Shown: positions 17,689 through 27,568, counted from the first letter of the stretch. The stretch is 64,000 nucleotides of DNA from Stratiformator vulcanicus (GCF_007744515.1 NZ_CP036268.1:4396833-4460832); one strand, 5' to 3'. Notes: generated by a model not told the origin, from the sequence alone. Numbers and translations: made by a program.

Positions 17689-17771
17689 GTCCAATCGACG
17701 GGAACCTCAGCGCAGGGGCAACGTGAATTAATCGCTCAGACCAAATTCCGTCGGCATCAGTGAGATCGGCA

Positions 17772-19181
17772 TCAGTTGAAGACGAGTGCCGAGGAGACGC
17801 CCAGAATCAGCCCTTCGAAGACATGTCGTTCGAAGAAGGCGGCGATCGCTTCCTTCTTCGTGTACTGCAGCACGAGGTAGTCACCCGGTTGAATCACCAC
17901 TCGTTCGACCGGATCGTGGACCGCTTCATAAAGATCTATTTCGATCGGCAAGTTGGTTCCGTCCGGGCGTGGGCGGAGAATAATCATCTTGCTGGCGCCG
18001 ACCGTCACGTCTTTGTTCAGTGCGGAGAACCCGCCGATGGCTCGGGATTGACCGTTGTTGCCATTTGACTGGCCCTGCACGATCGCGAGCGCCTCGAGCG
18101 GATCGATATCGTAATCGCGGGGCAGTTGAAACTGGCCGCCCCCTAGCAGACCGCCGGTGTAGAAGAAGTCATCGACGCGTGATTCGATGTAAACGACGTC
18201 TCCGTCTGCGAGGATGATGTCCGACTCGCTGAAGTGCGCTTCGTTGCCGGGAAACGCTCGCAGCGGGATTCGCAGCACTTGGGGAGCCCCCGATCGATAC
18301 CCGCCGCCTTGAAATGCCAGCACCTCGGGATGCGAGGCGAGTTCGTCTGGCAGGTTCGGATCGCCTGTCGATTGCGGCGCGACAGAGTGGCCCGCCCAAG
18401 GGAACCCGTCCGGGCGGCATTGACCACACATGGCTCCGCGAACCACGCAAACCGTGTTCTCTGCGTCCAGTCCGGGCAGACCTCCCGTTGCCGCAAGAGC
18501 GTGCAACACGTCGTTTTCGTAAGCCGGAAGTTCGACGACGCGCCCGATTCCGCGACGAACAATTCCGAGTCCGTTCGAATCGGCACCAAGGTCGATCGCC
18601 GCGTCCTGCCCCGCTTCCTGGCGGATGACAAGAACCCGATACGTGCGGCCCTTCTGCAGCGTGACTAGAACCGGTACGCGGGTAACGTCTGGACGCAGCA
18701 GTTGAAGTTCGTCGGTGAAGACCCGCCGAATTCGCTCGCGGACTTCGTCCAGCGTCAGGCCTCGCACAGGAATCGCCCCGGCGGCGGGCAGACTGATCGT
18801 GCCGTCCCGCTCGACCTCGATCGGATAGCCGAGCGACGGTCGAAGATCGCCACCATTTGGCGTCAGAACCGGCGGGACCGTCCCCTCATTGCCGAGGATA
18901 CCCTCGATATAAATGCCGAGGACATCGCCGCTGTCGACGCGATAATCGGCCGGTTGCGATTGCCGCAGCCGCGACAGATCGATCAGTTCCTGTCCCGTCC
19001 GTACCGACGCGCGATATTGGGGCGGTAACTGGTAAGCAGGCACGCCGACGATCGGACGGAGTGCCGAACAGCCTGAGCCGACCATCATCCCCACGAAGCA
19101 GATCAGCATCGCCATTGACCGAGACGCCAGTCGCGAATCGAATCGGGCGTGACGCAGGGGCGTGTTGGCGGACCGTAGCAT
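17772..19181 (-). CDS. Polysaccharide export lipoprotein (Wza/SLBB type)
   Basis: 469 residues. The N-terminus has a hydrophobic signal ending in a lipobox, VGSGC (Cys about residue 38). The Poly_export domain follows (YRVDSGDVLGIYIEGI, then GTISLPAAGAIPVRGLTLDEV), then SLBB-like repeats (YRVLVIRQEAGQ and VYIESRVDDFFYTGGLLGGG). These proteins form the outer-membrane channel for capsule or exopolysaccharide. A cysteine-rich insert (CVVRGAMCGQC, about residues 245-255) is unusual for the family. No polymerase or chain-length gene lies beside it. It diverges from the glycosyltransferase pair. Confidence 0.85.
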   Translation of the reverse strand: MLRSANTPLRHARFDSRLASRSMAMLICFVGMMVGSGCSALRPIVGVPAYQLPPQYRASVRTGQELIDLSRLRQSQPADYRVDSGDVLGIYIEGILGNEGTVPPVLTPNGGDLRPSLGYPIEVERDGTISLPAAGAIPVRGLTLDEVRERIRRVFTDELQLLRPDVTRVPVLVTLQKGRTYRVLVIRQEAGQDAAIDLGADSNGLGIVRRGIGRVVELPAYENDVLHALAATGGLPGLDAENTVCVVRGAMCGQCRPDGFPWAGHSVAPQSTGDPNLPDELASHPEVLAFQGGGYRSGAPQVLRIPLRAFPGNEAHFSESDIILADGDVVYIESRVDDFFYTGGLLGGGQFQLPRDYDIDPLEALAIVQGQSNGNNGQSRAIGGFSALNKDVTVGASKMIILRPRPDGTNLPIEIDLYEAVHDPVERVVIQPGDYLVLQYTKKEAIAAFFERHVFEGLILGVSSALVFN

Positions 19182-19395
19182 GGCGAACCTGAATCGTCGG
19201 GTCGCAGCCGATGATACGCACCGGGCGAGTTGACCGAATCTTTCTCTCCCGCACTCCCGTGAGAACGGTTACTTTCGTTATGATCGGCAAAGTTTGCCAA
19301 CCGCTTGAACTTGGCTGTTCGAACCGTTCGTCAATCTTGCCGCAATATCGCTGACTTTGAATCACTGACGCGACGGACTGCGGAGAACAATTCAC

Positions 19396-20181
19396 TTGGC
19401 ATCGGCTTCGGTTTTACAGAATGATCGATCGGACGATGTCCATCGCGCGCGAACCGTCGATGTCACAATCATTGTGCCGGTCGGGCCCGGCGATCGTCCA
19501 AGCGTTGGACTCTTCGAAACTCTGAGCAGTCGGCCCGACGGTATGCCGGTTCGATTCGCCGGCGTGGACAAGCCCGAATCTTCGATCGAAACGGAAATCG
19601 GACAATTACGTCGCCGCGGCCCGGTCGAATGGATCGTCACGTCCCCCGGGCGAGCGGTTCAGCAGAACGCGGCCGCGGCCTCATCACATTCGACCTTCCT
19701 GTTGTTCCTGCACGCCGATGCGCGTCTGAGCGACGATGGTTTCGAACGGCTGCTTCAGTGCCTCAGGTCCGATCGCGCCGCGGTCTGGTACTTCCACCTA
19801 AAATTCGCTGCTGATGGGCCTTCCGCCAATCGTCTCAACGCAGCCGGGGCGAACTTCCGATCGCGATGGCTCGGCCTTCCCTTCGGCGATCAGGGGCTGT
19901 GTCTCAGTCGGAAATCGTTCGAGCAATTGGGACGCTTCGACGAAACCGCACCGTATGGCGAAGATCACCTGCTGGTCTGGTCTGCGCATCGAGCGGCACT
20001 GCCGGTGCGAGCCGTGCCTTCGACGATCGAGACCAGCGCGCGTCGTTATCAAGATCAGGGTTGGCTGCGCACCACCACTCGCCATGTCAGCTTAACGATT
20101 CGACAGGCGCTACCGGAGTACGCGAAACTGATCGCTCGAAGAGTAAGGACGTTTCGGGGAGAGAGCGGGCATGGAGAATGA
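19396..20181 (+). CDS. TIGR04283-type glycosyltransferase
   Basis: 261 residues, starting with TTG at 19396 (no better start is visible). The motifs GRAVQQNAAAA, LLFLHADARL and LPFGDQGLCLSRKSFEQLG are those of the TIGR04283 GT2-like family linked to arsenosugar biosynthesis. The DXD-type site is HAD here. It overlaps the next gene by 11 bases. The usual companions of the arsenosugar cluster (ArsM, ArsS) are not in this window, so the substrate may differ. The GC-rich gene reads in the same direction as its TIGR04282-type partner. Confidence 0.8.
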   Translation: MASASVLQNDRSDDVHRARTVDVTIIVPVGPGDRPSVGLFETLSSRPDGMPVRFAGVDKPESSIETEIGQLRRRGPVEWIVTSPGRAVQQNAAAASSHSTFLLFLHADARLSDDGFERLLQCLRSDRAAVWYFHLKFAADGPSANRLNAAGANFRSRWLGLPFGDQGLCLSRKSFEQLGRFDETAPYGEDHLLVWSAHRAALPVRAVPSTIETSARRYQDQGWLRTTTRHVSLTIRQALPEYAKLIARRVRTFRGESGHGE

Positions 20182-20842
20182 CGGCTGCATCGTGGCGTTC
20201 GTGAAGTCGCCCGAGTATTCGCCGGTTAAAACCCGCCTGGCCTCCACAATCGGTGACGCCGCCGCGCGACGATTCTACGAGGGGGCCGTTTCCGCCACGG
20301 AAGCCTTGCTGGTCGAATCAGCACGGCGGTTTGCTATCTCGCCACTGTGGGCGGTTGCCGAAGAGGACGCGCTCGATGAGCCTCGGTGGTTGAATCTTGC
20401 GAGAGTCCCACAGGGCGATGGTCCGCTCGGCGAGCGGCTTGATCGAGTCTACCGCGACGTGCGACGCCGGCACCGATTCGCCATTTTCATCGGCGCGGAT
20501 GCCCCCCATCTGTCGCTTTCGGTGATCGAAGAGACCGTCACGGCGATGCAGGACACCGGCTCGGCGTTCGTCATCGCTCCCGCCGACGACGGGGGATATG
20601 TTCTATTCGCGGGTCGCGACCCATTGCCCAACGCCGCTTGGACCAACGTCCCGTATAGCGACGAGGCGACGGCGAGGCGTTTTACTCAGGAACTTCGTCA
20701 GCACGGAACGGTATCGCAGCTTCCAACGCAATTTGATGTCGACGATGTCGAAAGCCTAAAGCGACTCGCGGAACTCGATCCGACATCGCTCCTGCCAGCT
20801 CAACGCGAGGCCATCCGTGCCGCAAAAACCTATATTCCCTAA
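20171..20842 (+). CDS. TIGR04282/DUF2064-type glycosyltransferase
   Basis: 223 residues. The start CIVAFVKSPEYSPVKTRLA, the loop FIGADAPHLS and the segment VIAPADDGGYVLFAGRDP match the DUF2064 nucleotidyltransferase-like family (TIGR04282), often found beside TIGR04283 proteins. The 11-base overlap with the preceding gene supports one operon. Together they probably make or modify a glycan or sugar-phosphate; the arsenosugar link is by family name only. Confidence 0.8.
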   Translation: MENDGCIVAFVKSPEYSPVKTRLASTIGDAAARRFYEGAVSATEALLVESARRFAISPLWAVAEEDALDEPRWLNLARVPQGDGPLGERLDRVYRDVRRRHRFAIFIGADAPHLSLSVIEETVTAMQDTGSAFVIAPADDGGYVLFAGRDPLPNAAWTNVPYSDEATARRFTQELRQHGTVSQLPTQFDVDDVESLKRLAELDPTSLLPAQREAIRAAKTYIP

Positions 20843-20954
20843 ATCGATTCACTCCAATGATTAAAGGCGATCCTGAGGCCGACGCATCGAAACTCGTCGA
20901 AATATGGGGAGTAGGATTGGTCGAGGGCGTACGACTGTGTCATAGCGGCTGTAC

Positions 20955-21560
20955 TTGGGGGCATCCCAAGTCAGCCTTTCGGGAGAATCCCTGAAATTGA
21001 TTGGGCCGAACGTGGGACTGCGGACACAAACAAGTCGTTCGAGCGATGTGTCTTATGACACGTTTCTCCGGCTTTTTACCGCGGACCGCGATCGCTTGTT
21101 CGCTTACATCTTCTCATTGTTGCCGAGGCGTGCTGACGCGGAAGACGTGTTTCAGCGATGCAGCCTGATCTTGTGGAATAAGTTTGATCAATTCGACCCG
21201 GAGGAAAGCTTCTTCGCGTGGGCTTCCGGGGTTGCCTTCTATGAAGTGAAGAACTTTCTGCGTTCTGCCGGCCGAGAGCGGCTGCACTTCAGTGTCGATT
21301 TGGTCACGCAGTTGGCTGAGGATCGTCGGAATTCGGAGTTCGAAGGCCGACGCGTCGCCGCTCTGGAGTCGTGTCTCGAAAAACTTGCGGAGCGTGACCG
21401 CGATTTGATTCGCGCCGCCTATTGGACGCGGACACCGCTCAACGAAGTGGCGGTTGAAGGAGGCATGGCCCTTCAGTCAGTGTACAATCGGCTCGGACTG
21501 GTGCGCCGGCGACTTTTTGAATGTGTCCACCGGGAAATGGCCGATCCGTTGGCCCCCTGA
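20955..21560 (+). CDS. ECF sigma factor (planctomycete/verrucomicrobial type)
   Basis: 201 residues with a TTG start at 20955; a start further in, nearer the conserved core, is possible. Region 2 is seen in DRLFAYIFSLLPRRADAEDVFQ (split by the planctomycete-type motif) and WASGVAFYEVKNFLR, and region 4 in YWTRTPLNEVAVEGGMALQSVYNRLGLVRRRL. The gene precedes a FecR-like gene and a cytochrome c/DUF1549/DUF1553 gene, the standard planctomycete operon. It probably directs transcription of this operon. Confidence 0.86.
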   Translation: MGASQVSLSGESLKLIGPNVGLRTQTSRSSDVSYDTFLRLFTADRDRLFAYIFSLLPRRADAEDVFQRCSLILWNKFDQFDPEESFFAWASGVAFYEVKNFLRSAGRERLHFSVDLVTQLAEDRRNSEFEGRRVAALESCLEKLAERDRDLIRAAYWTRTPLNEVAVEGGMALQSVYNRLGLVRRRLFECVHREMADPLAP

Positions 21561-21620
21561 AGATTCCGCGTTTCACAACCAGCGCGGCCGGAAGCAATCC
21601 GTTTCACGGACTCGATAACA

Positions 21621-23318
21621 ATGAACTCCGAATTTCACCGACTTCTCGACAAACTCTGCGATGAGCGGATCACGCCCGGAGAGCGCTACAAACTCGAACA
21701 GATGCTGTCCTCCTCCGCGGAGCTGCGGGCCGTCTATCTCGATTATGTCGACCTGCACAGCACGTTAGGCGATCTCGCTCCCGCCGAAGTGCTTCCGGAG
21801 CCTTTAGTCGACAGCGAATTCGCAGTCTCGCCAACACCGGCCCGAAAGCGTCCTGCATCGCGATTAGGATTCGTGGCAGCCGTGGCGGCGCTGTCACTCG
21901 GCTTCGGTTATCTGCTCCCGCATCCGGGCTTCCTGCAGCGGGATAGGCAAGTTGAATCGACCGGCGAACAGCCGACCGAAGTTCCCGAGGGCATCGGTCA
22001 GGCGAATACGGCGGAAGTGATTGCCCACGCGGCGGCAAGTTTCGGCGGCAGGTCCGATCGCCTCGCCGTTGGAGATACGCTTGAACCTTTGCACGAATAC
22101 GTGCTGACCGGGGGCTTGCTCAGCCTGCGTTTTGCATCAGGAGCCGAAGCGATCCTAACCGGACCGGCCGTCTTCCGTATCGGCGGCTCGGAGGATCTCG
22201 CGCTCGACTTGGGCGGATGCTCGTTACACGCACCCGACGGCGCGGAGGGCTTCACGATTCGCACACCGAGGGGAAACGTCGTCGATCTCGGAACGCGCTT
22301 CTCAGTTGATGTCGCTGAAAACGGCGAGGCCGATCTGACGGTCATCGAGGGCGCCGCCTCAATCGCCGTCGAAGAAATGCTAGTTTCCGAAGCCGACAAC
22401 GCAACAGGCAACCAATCGGTCGTTCTCCGTGAGGGCGAAGCGATGCGGTTGCCGATTGCGGACAAGAAAACTCCGACACCGATTCCGTTTAATGCCGAAC
22501 GCTACGTGACCGCCCTTCCCGATCGCGTGCTCTCCTACGTCGCCGATGTCGACGCGGAGGGTCATGCACGTCGGCTCGAATCGGTCGACGTGCAACGTGA
22601 TGGCCGCGTGTTGCGTTATGTCACCGACCGGCTGATTGCCGCCGAGGTCGATCACTACGCATTCGGCGACGATCGAATCACTAACGCGGGACAAGTCGGC
22701 GTGGTAGTCACGCCGACCTCCGATCCGGAGTCGAAACTCATGGAAGGAGCATCGCGAAGACGTTTGATCGGGCGGCCCTTTGACTTGGCGACCGGCGTTA
22801 TCAACCCCGGCGGCATTCGCGCGGATGTCGAAGGCAAGCTACCCTCACTCGGCGACGCTCCGCTGGGATTGGGAGTTCGATTCGAAATCCCCGTCGTCAA
22901 CGGCCCCGGACCCGACGTCGTGCTGTTCGATTTACACGTCGTTAGTCATGCCGTCGGAGGCGATACGCTGCTGGTCCGAAATTGGTCGGCATCGGCCGAT
23001 CGCGAGAGGTCTCTTCGAATCGACAGATTCGATATCGACGCCACCCATCCGGCGGCCGAATATCTGACAGACTTTCGCCTGCATTGGGCGACCAGGCCGA
23101 TGAGATCGATCGCACAACTATCGAATGCCGAACTGGTCGCCGGACCACAACACGCGGTTCGGGCACAAATTCTTGCCGTCGGGATCGACTTGAGCGATCT
23201 CGGTGTCCCTGCCGGGGGGAGTGTCGACCGACTGTTAATTCAAGATGACCTTGAGGTCGAAGATTTCGTCGACCCGGTCGTCGTTGTCGGCCTGCCCGAA
23301 GACTCCGCCCTCCGGTGA
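21621..23318 (+). CDS. FecR-like anti-sigma/sensor protein
   Basis: 565 residues. The N-terminus has a short cytosolic anti-sigma-like helix region (ERYKLEQMLSSSAELRAVYLDYVDLHS), followed by one membrane segment (LGFVAAVAALSLGFGYLLP, about residues 75-95). A FecR-like domain comes next (SFGGRSDRLAVGDTLEPLHEYVLTGGLLSLRFASGAEAILTGP in parts, then RTPRGNVVDLGTRFSVDV), then a large C-terminal region of about 280 residues of unknown fold. It probably senses an extracytoplasmic signal and controls the sigma factor just upstream. It overlaps the next gene's possible GTG start by four bases. Confidence 0.8.
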   Translation: MNSEFHRLLDKLCDERITPGERYKLEQMLSSSAELRAVYLDYVDLHSTLGDLAPAEVLPEPLVDSEFAVSPTPARKRPASRLGFVAAVAALSLGFGYLLPHPGFLQRDRQVESTGEQPTEVPEGIGQANTAEVIAHAAASFGGRSDRLAVGDTLEPLHEYVLTGGLLSLRFASGAEAILTGPAVFRIGGSEDLALDLGGCSLHAPDGAEGFTIRTPRGNVVDLGTRFSVDVAENGEADLTVIEGAASIAVEEMLVSEADNATGNQSVVLREGEAMRLPIADKKTPTPIPFNAERYVTALPDRVLSYVADVDAEGHARRLESVDVQRDGRVLRYVTDRLIAAEVDHYAFGDDRITNAGQVGVVVTPTSDPESKLMEGASRRRLIGRPFDLATGVINPGGIRADVEGKLPSLGDAPLGLGVRFEIPVVNGPGPDVVLFDLHVVSHAVGGDTLLVRNWSASADRERSLRIDRFDIDATHPAAEYLTDFRLHWATRPMRSIAQLSNAELVAGPQHAVRAQILAVGIDLSDLGVPAGGSVDRLLIQDDLEVEDFVDPVVVVGLPEDSALR

Positions 23319-23377
23319 CTCACGCACCGAATCCCCTGCCAAATCGATCCCATCATCACGCTACGACGAAGCCAGCC

Positions 23378-25933
23378 ATGACTGATCGAGCGAAAACCAT
23401 GTCAATTGTCGAACCCTTCGCGGGCTTGAGCCGCACGCGCGGATTGAAACCGCTTTTGGCGTTGCTCTCGTTCGTGGTGATGTCACTCTGCGCTGCGACC
23501 GCGCCGGCCGAATTGAATGCGGAGCAAACGAAGTTCTTTGAGGGCGAAGTCCGACCGCTCCTGGCAGCCAAGTGTTTTCGCTGTCACGGCGATGAGCGTC
23601 AGCGGGCGGGATTACGCGTCGACAGTCTCGAAGGCCTGCTCAAGGGGGGCGAAGCCGGGCCGTCGATCGTGCCGCATAAGCCGGACGAAAGCATGTTCGT
23701 CGATGCCATCCGGTACGAGTCTTACGAAATGCCGCCCGACGGGAAGATGTCGGACGAAGAGATTTCGATCCTCGTCAAATGGGTTGAGGACGGGGCCTAT
23801 TGGCCGGGGGTTGATGCCGAGGCCGCCGCAAAGGCTGCCGCACGAGCCGCCGGGGAAAGTCCATTCGATGAGGACGATCTTAATTGGTGGGCGATTCAAC
23901 CGATCAGCCAACCGACCGTCCCGCACGTCGGGGAAGCAGAAACCGACGGCAATGAGATCGACGCATTTATCACTCGCAAACTTGCCGACATCGGGTTGGA
24001 GGCCGCCCCGCAGGCTGATCGCGCCGTATTGCTGCGACGGGCCTACTTCGATCTGATCGGCCTTCCGCCCACACCCGAAGAGATCGATCGATTTCTGGCC
24101 GATGAGCGGCCCGACGCCTATGAGCGGATGATCGACGATCTGCTTTCACGACCGGAATACGGCGAGCGTTGGGCTCGGCACTGGCTCGACCTCGTGCGTT
24201 ACGCCGAGTCCGACGGCTTCCGCCAGGATGCCTATCGCCCCGGTGCCCATCATTATCGCGACTACGTGATCCGGGCTCTGAATGACGACATGCCCTACGA
24301 CCAGTTCGTGACCGAGCAACTCGCGGGGGATGAGATCGCCCCTGACGATCCCGACGTACTGGTGGCAACCGGTTATCTGCGGCTCGGTTCGTTCGAATAC
24401 AACAACCGCGACGTCGTCACGCAGGACGAGGACATCTTAAACGATATCACCGACGTGACGGCCGACGTCTTCCTCGGGCTGGGGTATGGGTGCGCCCGTT
24501 GCCACGATCACAAATTCGATCCGATTCTGCATGTCGACTACTACCGGCTTAAGTCGTTCTTTGCGCCGCTGGTCACCAAAGATGTTCCAGCAGTTGAGGC
24601 GGAACAGGTCGAGCGACACGCCGAACGGATGGAGGCTTACAAGAGCCGCGCGGCCGATATCTTTGCGGAATTGGATAAGATCGAACGGGGGCGGCTCGCC
24701 ACGATTCGCACACTCGAATTGAAGAAGTATCCCGAAGAACTTGAGGCCCTCGTGAAACGATCTGCCTCGCAGTGGTCGCCGCTCGAGCAACGTCAGATTG
24801 CCCTGATCGAGCGACAAATCGTGATCTTTCAGAAGCAGCGGGACAAGAACAAGTACATCGGCTCGAAGAACAAAGCCCGTCGGGCCGAACTGCTGAAAGA
24901 ACTCAAAGCGATTAAGAAGGCCGAAGGGCTCGAGCGTCCTGAGGACCTGCCGATGATGAACGTGGTTGCGGAGATCAATGACGCCCCGCCGGCGACATTC
25001 GTCCCGGGCAAGCCGCATCTGGGCGAAATGAAACCCGGATTTCTCAGCATCCTCGACGATACACCGGCTGAGATTGCTGCCCCCGTGGGCATCGCGGAAT
25101 CATCAGGCCGTCGAACGGCTCTGGCCGCTTGGATTACCGATCCGAATAACCCGCTCCCCGCGCGGGTGATGGTCAATCGTCTTTGGCAGCAACATTTCGG
25201 GCGGGGGCTGGCCGCCTCGACGAGTGATTTCGGCAAGCTCGGTGAACCGCCGACACACCCGGAATTGCTCGATTGGCTAGCGGGTGAATTCATCGCCCGC
25301 GGCTGGAGTCTGAAAGAAATGCACCGCCTGATGATGACCAGCGCGACGTATCGCCGGTCTTCGGTGCCGGTGTCTGCCGAACAAGTTGCGATGATCGACC
25401 CCACGAACCAATGGCTCTCACACGCCAACGTTCGTCGCCTTGATGCCGAGCAGATTCGCGATTCCGCTCTGGCCGTCAGCGGGGAACTTCGATCAAGGCA
25501 GGCGGGACCGAGCGCCGAGGCCTCTCGACCGGTCCGGTCGATTTACACCAAGGTTTATCGCAACACGCGCCCCGATGTACTTGATGCTTTTGACGCCCCG
25601 ATGGCTGTGTCGAGCCTGCCGAAGAGGAACGTTACTACGACCCCGACTCAGGCGCTGCTGATGATCAACGGGGCCTGGCTCCGCGACCGCGCCGAGCATT
25701 TCGCCAAGCGAATCCGTCCCGTCGCCGACCATGATCCGGTCGAGGGCGTGAATCGGGCTTATCGACTGGCATTCGGTCGCTATCCCACCGAGGTGGAGCA
25801 GCGACTTGCCGTTCAATTTCTTGAGCGGCAGTCGGACCTCCTTCCCGGCGACGACCGCGCCGGCTGGAAGGCCGCGCTGACCGATTTCTGCCACGCCCTG
25901 CTCAACGCCAACGAATTTCTGTACGTGGACTGA
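23378..25933 (+). CDS. Planctomycete cytochrome c, DUF1549/DUF1553 protein (PSD1)
   Basis: 851 residues from the ATG at 23378; a GTG at 23315 overlapping the FecR stop is an alternative. A signal peptide (LLALLSFVVMSLCAATAPA) leads a heme c motif CFRCH. DUF1549 follows (RAYFDLIGLPPTPEEIDRFL, GERWARHWLDLVRYAESDGF), with the second motif CARCHDHKFDP. DUF1553 ends it (NPLPARVMVNRLWQQHFGRGL, RSIYTKVYRN). Exported from the cell, it is thought to act with DUF1501 proteins in an unknown redox or polymer-degradation process. Its DUF1501 partner is the next gene. Confidence 0.92.
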   Translation: MTDRAKTMSIVEPFAGLSRTRGLKPLLALLSFVVMSLCAATAPAELNAEQTKFFEGEVRPLLAAKCFRCHGDERQRAGLRVDSLEGLLKGGEAGPSIVPHKPDESMFVDAIRYESYEMPPDGKMSDEEISILVKWVEDGAYWPGVDAEAAAKAAARAAGESPFDEDDLNWWAIQPISQPTVPHVGEAETDGNEIDAFITRKLADIGLEAAPQADRAVLLRRAYFDLIGLPPTPEEIDRFLADERPDAYERMIDDLLSRPEYGERWARHWLDLVRYAESDGFRQDAYRPGAHHYRDYVIRALNDDMPYDQFVTEQLAGDEIAPDDPDVLVATGYLRLGSFEYNNRDVVTQDEDILNDITDVTADVFLGLGYGCARCHDHKFDPILHVDYYRLKSFFAPLVTKDVPAVEAEQVERHAERMEAYKSRAADIFAELDKIERGRLATIRTLELKKYPEELEALVKRSASQWSPLEQRQIALIERQIVIFQKQRDKNKYIGSKNKARRAELLKELKAIKKAEGLERPEDLPMMNVVAEINDAPPATFVPGKPHLGEMKPGFLSILDDTPAEIAAPVGIAESSGRRTALAAWITDPNNPLPARVMVNRLWQQHFGRGLAASTSDFGKLGEPPTHPELLDWLAGEFIARGWSLKEMHRLMMTSATYRRSSVPVSAEQVAMIDPTNQWLSHANVRRLDAEQIRDSALAVSGELRSRQAGPSAEASRPVRSIYTKVYRNTRPDVLDAFDAPMAVSSLPKRNVTTTPTQALLMINGAWLRDRAEHFAKRIRPVADHDPVEGVNRAYRLAFGRYPTEVEQRLAVQFLERQSDLLPGDDRAGWKAALTDFCHALLNANEFLYVD

Positions 25934-26026
25934 CTCACTAGTGACGACCCCGGTGCGTAATCTGCCGAGCTCGTCACCAGCAAATAAATGGCGCCTCGCG
26001 CCGGTCTGAATGAGACGAGAATCATC

Positions 26027-27463
26027 ATGACAAACCGAAACTCGAATAGTTTCCGACACGCCGTGCCTCAGCCGATGTCGCGCCGCGACATGCTCGCGCG
26101 AAGTGGAGCCGGATTCGGAGCATTGGCCCTCAATTCGATACTGGCGAACGAGGTCCTGGCCTCACCAAGTACGCCCGGTCCGCATCACACGCCGACAGCG
26201 AAGAACGTGATCTTCCTGTTCATCGAAGGTGGGCCGAGTCACATCGACATGTTCGATCCGAAGCCGGAACTCAACAAACTGGCGGGGCAAAAACTCCCCG
26301 ACAGCTTTGAACCGGTCATCCTCGCAATGGGGGAAGACGACGCCCCGCTGCTCGCTTCGCCACGCAAGTGGAAGCAGCATGGCGAAAGTGGTCTTTGGTT
26401 TTCTGACTGGTTGCCCCACCTGTCGACCTGCGCCGACGACATGGCCGTGATTCGCTCGTGCATGGGCGACGGCATCAATCACAGCACCGGCATCTGCCAG
26501 ATGAATACGGGCAGCCCGCTGGCCGGTCGCCCCTCGCTGGGTTCATGGGTCAATTACGGTCTCGGCTCCGAGAATCAGGACATGCCCGGTTTTGTGGTGA
26601 TGACCGACGCCAAAGCGGGCGGCAAGGAAGTCGTCAACGGCCCGAGGAACTGGGGGCCCGGATTTATGCCCGCCGTTTACCAGGGGACGAAACTCAGCGG
26701 CGGCAGCGAGCCGATCCCGAACCTCCGGCCGGCTAAAGGCATGTCGGACGCCCGCTTGGAATCGGAATTGGAATTCCTCGACACACTCAACCGCCGACAC
26801 GCCGCCGAGCGAACCGGGCAGAGCGAACTCGAAGCCCGCATCGAAAGCTATGAACTGGCATTTCGAATGCAGGCCGCCGCGCCCGACGCCGTCGATTTAA
26901 CAAGAGAAACCGAAGAGACCCGCAAGCTCTACGGCTTCGACAACAAGGAGACCCGGCGCTTCGGCGAAATGTGCCTGCTGTCGCGTCGGCTCGTCGAACG
27001 TGGCGTCCGGTTTGTGCAGCTTTACCACGGCACCGGCAACAAGTGGGACACGCACTCCGGCCATGAGAAAACCGCTTCGAGACTCTGCCGCGAGATGGAT
27101 CAACCGGTCGCGGCGCTACTGAAGGACCTTAAGCGGAATGGCCTGCTCGACGAGACGCTCGTCGTGTGGGGCGGAGAGTTCGGCCGCACGCCGCAAAGCG
27201 AAAAAGGGGATGGCCGCGATCACAACCCCTACGGCTTCACGATGTGGATGGCCGGCGGGGGCGTCAAAGGGGGCCAGGCGATCGGCGCGACCGACGAGAT
27301 CGGCCTGCACGCGGTCGAACACAAATTGCACGTGCACGACCTGCACGCCTCCATCCTCTACGCCCTCGGCCTCGACCACATGAAGCTCGAGTACTTCTAC
27401 AAAGGCCGCCCCGAGCGTCCTACGATCAACGAGGGCGAGCCCTGCATGCAGCTCTTCGCGTAA
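26027..27463 (+). CDS. DUF1501 Tat-exported protein
   Basis: 478 residues from the ATG at 26027. The N-terminus SRRDMLARSGAGFGALALN is a twin-arginine-type signal. NVIFLFIEGGPSHIDMFDPK and the C-terminal LVVWGGEFGRTPQSE, then GRDHNPYGFTMWMAGGGVKGG are the DUF1501/sulfatase-like hallmark motifs. These proteins are related to the alkaline phosphatase/sulfatase superfamily and act outside the cytoplasmic membrane with DUF1549/DUF1553 partners. Last gene of the operon; the terminator follows 60-100 bases later. Confidence 0.9.
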   Translation: MTNRNSNSFRHAVPQPMSRRDMLARSGAGFGALALNSILANEVLASPSTPGPHHTPTAKNVIFLFIEGGPSHIDMFDPKPELNKLAGQKLPDSFEPVILAMGEDDAPLLASPRKWKQHGESGLWFSDWLPHLSTCADDMAVIRSCMGDGINHSTGICQMNTGSPLAGRPSLGSWVNYGLGSENQDMPGFVVMTDAKAGGKEVVNGPRNWGPGFMPAVYQGTKLSGGSEPIPNLRPAKGMSDARLESELEFLDTLNRRHAAERTGQSELEARIESYELAFRMQAAAPDAVDLTRETEETRKLYGFDNKETRRFGEMCLLSRRLVERGVRFVQLYHGTGNKWDTHSGHEKTASRLCREMDQPVAALLKDLKRNGLLDETLVVWGGEFGRTPQSEKGDGRDHNPYGFTMWMAGGGVKGGQAIGATDEIGLHAVEHKLHVHDLHASILYALGLDHMKLEYFYKGRPERPTINEGEPCMQLFA

Positions 27464-27487
27464 CACGAAGCGTCACTCACACTTCGC

Positions 27488-27515
27488 CTAAGCCTGACGC
27501 ATGCGTCAGGCTTAG
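27488..27515. repeat. Perfect 28-base palindrome
   Basis: The 28 bases from CTAAGCCTGACGC to its reverse complement GCGTCAGGCTTAG form a perfect palindrome with no loop. It lies 25 bases after the DUF1501 stop and is followed by TTTGC. It may act as a first terminator stem or as a protein-binding site. A second, loop-containing hairpin follows at 27533-27558. Confidence 0.6.
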
Positions 27516-27526
27516 TTTGCTATACG

Positions 27527-27568
27527 AAAAAAGGCGGCGCGACTGATGTCGCGCCGCCTCTTCTTGTT
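27527..27568. terminator. Bidirectional intrinsic terminator
   Basis: GGCGGCGCGA (27533-27542) and TCGCGCCGCC (27549-27558) form a 10-base-pair GC stem with a six-base loop. It is flanked by an A-tract on the left (27527-27532, read as U-tract on the minus strand) and a pyrimidine-rich TCTTCTTGTT on the right. It would stop the plus-strand DUF1501 operon and the minus-strand rpsN transcript. Confidence 0.85.
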
